Assembly: GCF_013284245.2 (NCBI RefSeq)
Contig: NZ_CP085876.1
Span: 2,587,001-2,651,000 of the forward strand
Origin: Brevibacillus sp. DP1.3A
GTDB taxonomy: Bacteria > Bacillota > Bacilli > Brevibacillales > Brevibacillaceae
Reading direction: 5' to 3'
DNA: 64,000 nucleotides
Within the stretch, counting starts at the first letter, position 1; every line of letters begins with the position of its first letter. The notes beneath the pieces were generated by a model. It did no database searches. It had not been told where the DNA came from and was given only the letters and a program-made list of their open reading frames with translations. Below are positions 62,040-64,000 of the stretch, in pieces. Both the position numbers and the translations under genes were made by a program.

Positions 62040-62362
62040 TTCTGTTTATGTTGTTTGTAATCATCTGAATATTGTAACTAATTATGTGATAAATCAATTA
62101 ATAATAAAAATAAAAGTATAATTATAGTTCATACTACAAATAGAATGAAATCGAATTATTCTTACTCTTATAAGGATTATTGGTTATAGATGGTGAATGT
62201 TAATTAACAAAAATAAAACATTTTGGAAAATATTGCTTTTTAATAAATATAATGATTAAATCAAATTATCCAGATAGTGGTAAAAATTTCCTGTCTGAGA
62301 GATACTGGCCAGTATCAAGAAATGTTTCTCGCCCTCTAAAAAAAATCAGGAGTTGATCATGT
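62040..62362 (+). promoter_or_regulatory. AT-rich leader/promoter region with 16-bp palindrome
   Basis: The stretch is much richer in A/T than its surroundings and has no ORF. It contains many TTAAT/TAATAA runs. A perfect palindrome GATACTGGCCAGTATC lies at 62301–62316, 47 bp before the next gene start. The ribosome site CAGGAGTTG follows. It may be a regulated promoter with an operator, or an acquired segment. Confidence 0.5.
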
Positions 62363-62827
62363 ATGAAATCGTTATGGAAAAACAGTGTAGCGGTTCTCAC
62401 CATTCTCTCCATTCTGCCATTTTCACAAACTGCCGTGCACGCTGAACAAAAACATTCGGAGCCGATCTCGACTTCTCAAGTAGACGTGCAAACGAAAAAA
62501 ATGTCTATCGAAAAAGAAGGTACCTTGACAGCGGTTGAACGAGCATTCGTAGGAAAAGTAAAATCGAAGAAGGGCGTACATCGCCAAGGCGACCTGTATG
62601 TGGTCTCCCGTGGTGAAATGCCTACCTCTGGCTACAATTTGAAGGTTGTTGGAACGCAGCAAGGATGGGAAATGCTCACGGTTTATGTAGAGCTGACAAA
62701 TCCTGCTCCAGAAGAGATTACAATGCCAGCGGTGCACACACCTTATATCATTGTGCGTGCAAGCCTACCGCCGTACACAACTATGGTGTTTATGGATGCG
62801 AATACAGATAAGGTGTTGTTCCGATAA
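62363..62827 (+). CDS. Secreted PrcB-C-terminal-domain-like protein
   Basis: A 154-residue exported protein: signal peptide MKSLWKNSVAVLTILSILPF, cleaved near VHA, then a charged linker and a compact C-terminal domain. LYVVSRGEMPTSGYNLKVVG followed by LTVYVELTNPAPEE and HTPYIIVRASLPPY matches the PrcB_C pattern (G..PT.GY.i.v), a domain first noted in a treponemal protease complex. It is monocistronic with a terminator. Partner protease not seen nearby. Confidence 0.75.
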   Translation: MKSLWKNSVAVLTILSILPFSQTAVHAEQKHSEPISTSQVDVQTKKMSIEKEGTLTAVERAFVGKVKSKKGVHRQGDLYVVSRGEMPTSGYNLKVVGTQQGWEMLTVYVELTNPAPEEITMPAVHTPYIIVRASLPPYTTMVFMDANTDKVLFR

Positions 62828-62850
62828 ACTGCTTGATGGATAGAAGTAAA

Positions 62851-62882
62851 AAAAGGCCGGATGATTATATCCGGCCTTTTTT
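62851..62882. terminator. Strong terminator
   Basis: AAAAGGCCGGAT pairs perfectly with ATCCGGCCTTTT across a six-base loop; both strands end in T/A runs, so it may serve both neighbours. Confidence 0.92.
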
Positions 62883-62921
62883 CGTCGCAGAGCTGCTATT
62901 CTATTTCGGAAGAGTGCTAAA

Positions 62922-63344
62922 TTAAGGCTGATTTGATGTTACATACGTACCGGCGATCAAATCATGGATCGAGCGTTTATCCTGACGAACACCAACCATG
63001 ATGGCGCTGACGATTATACCAAGACCGAGTGTAATGACATACACGATTCCTCCAACTAAGTTGCGTAACAGCATGGTTCCGATTCCTACAGGCTCTCCAT
63101 CGATTCGGGCGATGCGAATAACGGCAATTCGTTTGCCCACTGTATAGCCATGCCAAAATACAGGCACGAGGAGGCTGTACAGTGAGGAGATGATGTTGGT
63201 AACAAGATTGTCTTCTGTATTGCCTGTAATGATATAGGTGATCAGTAGTAGCGGTAGTCCGATAATGATTGCATCTAGTAGACCGGCACCCAGCCGGCGC
63301 CAAAATCCTACGGGATTGCTTGGCGATGTGGTGATTGATTCCAT
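62922..63344 (-). CDS. RDD-family membrane protein
   Basis: A 140-residue protein with the RDD signature near the N-terminus (GFWRRLGAGLLDAIIIGLPL) and three transmembrane segments; GKRIAVIRIARIDGEPVGIG and the terminal DKRSIHDLIAGTYV (the usual HD..A.T.V) complete it. RDD proteins are often exporters or ion-antiporter-related, but the function here is unknown. GAGAGG site ahead of the ATG. Confidence 0.9.
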   Translation of the reverse strand: MESITTSPSNPVGFWRRLGAGLLDAIIIGLPLLLITYIITGNTEDNLVTNIISSLYSLLVPVFWHGYTVGKRIAVIRIARIDGEPVGIGTMLLRNLVGGIVYVITLGLGIIVSAIMVGVRQDKRSIHDLIAGTYVTSNQP

Positions 63345-63409
63345 GTTTTACCTCTCCTTGTTATTCGAATAGGAATATATATGACTGCCTATTCAAAAAT
63401 AGTGCAGAT

Positions 63410-63445
63410 AAGGCTCCGTCGTTAACTAGACGGAGCCTTAATTTT
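63410..63445 (-). terminator. Terminator after the M20 peptidase gene
   Basis: AAGGCTCCGTC pairs with GACGGAGCCTT across an eight-base loop. It lies just beyond the stop of the minus-strand peptidase gene. Confidence 0.75.
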
Positions 63446-63472
63446 CCATAAAATTATACACTTGTAAATTTA

Positions 63473-64000
63473 TTATGACAAGGTTAAAAACATCCGAAGC
63501 ATTACGGCAATCCTGCCAGGAATGGCGTCAATGACGATATGCTCGTGGGAAGCGTGGGCTCCATCACCAACAGGTCCCAAACCGTCAAGCGTTGGTGTTC
63601 CTGCATCAGCGGCGAAGTTTCCATCGCTTGTTCCACCGACACCTTGCTCCGTCAATTCAAATCCTTCCAGACGCGCTTGTTCCTGAGCATGCAAGAACAG
63701 TTGCTCGGTACCAGCTGTTCGTTCCATAGGAGGCTTGGTGATTCCGCCTTCCACGATCAGCTTGGCTTCGGGATGGACAGGGGTCAACTGACTCATCAAT
63801 TGGGTAATACGCTCGCTTTCCTCGCGGCTTTGGATACGCACATCGATTTCTGTCATGGCAAAGTCAGGTACGACGTTCGATGCACTTCCGCCTGTAATGG
63901 TACCGACAGACAAGGTAGTGCCTGCCTCATAATTCGTAAACGATTGAATATCGAGGACGTGGTGGGCCAGCTCAGCGATCGCATTGATCCCCTTAGCGTG
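63473..64000 (-). CDS. M20-family metallopeptidase, C-terminal part (cut by window edge)
   Basis: The visible 175 residues come from the C-terminal half of an M20/M28-type carboxypeptidase. The dimerisation domain is HAKGINAIAELAHHVLDIQS and SVGTITGGSASNVVPDFAMT (the family G.GTI.GG.A.NVVPD motif); GGTSDGNFAADAG and a final GAHASHEHI histidine are the metal-binding end. It resembles glutamate carboxypeptidase (CPG2)-like enzymes. The N-terminal catalytic part lies beyond the window, so completeness cannot be judged. Confidence 0.88.
   Translation of the reverse strand, partial: HAKGINAIAELAHHVLDIQSFTNYEAGTTLSVGTITGGSASNVVPDFAMTEIDVRIQSREESERITQLMSQLTPVHPEAKLIVEGGITKPPMERTAGTEQLFLHAQEQARLEGFELTEQGVGGTSDGNFAADAGTPTLDGLGPVGDGAHASHEHIVIDAIPGRIAVMLRMFLTLS

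Overview
The window looks like chromosomal DNA of a low-to-moderate GC, endospore-forming Firmicute, most likely Brevibacillus or a close relative. This is an inference from gene order, not from a database search. The order lspA–rluD-like–pyr operon, and later rqcH…yicC–remA–gmk–rpoZ–coaBC–priA–def–fmt–rsmB–rlmN–prpC–prkC–rsgA–rpe, follows the Bacillus subtilis arrangement. The sequence also carries PyrR attenuators, SAM-I and cobalamin riboswitches, strong AGGAGG ribosome sites and frequent GTG/TTG starts.

Layout. 1–2.7 kb is an accessory patch: a truncated membrane gene, an ASCH-domain gene, and a 1.35-kb element (615–1963) with TGT…ACA ends. The element has three transposase-type repeats on the left and four on the right, like a transposase-less Tn7-type element. 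It carries a SUKH (SMI1/KNR4) gene and a frameshifted gene, and is followed by a block of inverted and direct repeats. 2.7–6.8 kb holds a small kinase-like protein, lspA, an RluA-family pseudouridine synthase, a VOC protein and a secreted TolB-like propeller. 6.8–17.3 kb is the pyrimidine operon pyrR-pyrP-pyrB-pyrC-pyrAA-pyrAB-pyrF-pyrE, with three PyrR-type attenuators and no pyrK/pyrD. 17.3–24 kb holds an ArsR–oxidoreductase pair, a glycine-repeat cell-wall protein, a GNAT enzyme, three tandem tail-collar proteins and a TPR-AAA ATPase.

24–28 kb holds kynB, zwf, a Gfo/Idh oxidoreductase and a second cyclase. 28.9–31.1 kb is rich in regulatory RNA: a cobalamin riboswitch ahead of two overlapping small genes (one a zinc-ribbon-like protein), then two consecutive SAM-I riboswitches, each with its own terminator, ahead of hom. 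31–45.9 kb is mixed accessory content: CapA-like, VOC, arsenite-type transporter, an orphan MerR-type promoter with gene remnant, CcdC-like, MFS, CPBP protease, a degenerate KptA/Tpt1-like protein, DUF309, a short acidic protein, a YjzC-like gene, GntR, a coat-like Cys/Gly protein, a CoA transferase plus enoyl-CoA hydratase pair, a probable 6S RNA and a Gln/Gly-rich protein.

45.9–62 kb is the conserved housekeeping cluster for ribosome rescue (RqcH), nucleotide and CoA synthesis, replication restart, N-terminal formyl-methionine handling, rRNA modification, PrpC/PrkC signalling and ribosome assembly. 62–64 kb holds an AT-rich leader, a secreted PrcB-like protein, an RDD membrane protein and a truncated M20 peptidase.

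The most interesting points are the Tn7-like cargo element, the B12 riboswitch controlling two tiny genes, the double SAM-I leader of hom, the tail-collar triplet beside a TPR-AAA ATPase, the pyr operon without dihydroorotate dehydrogenase, and the KptA-like protein lacking expected catalytic residues.
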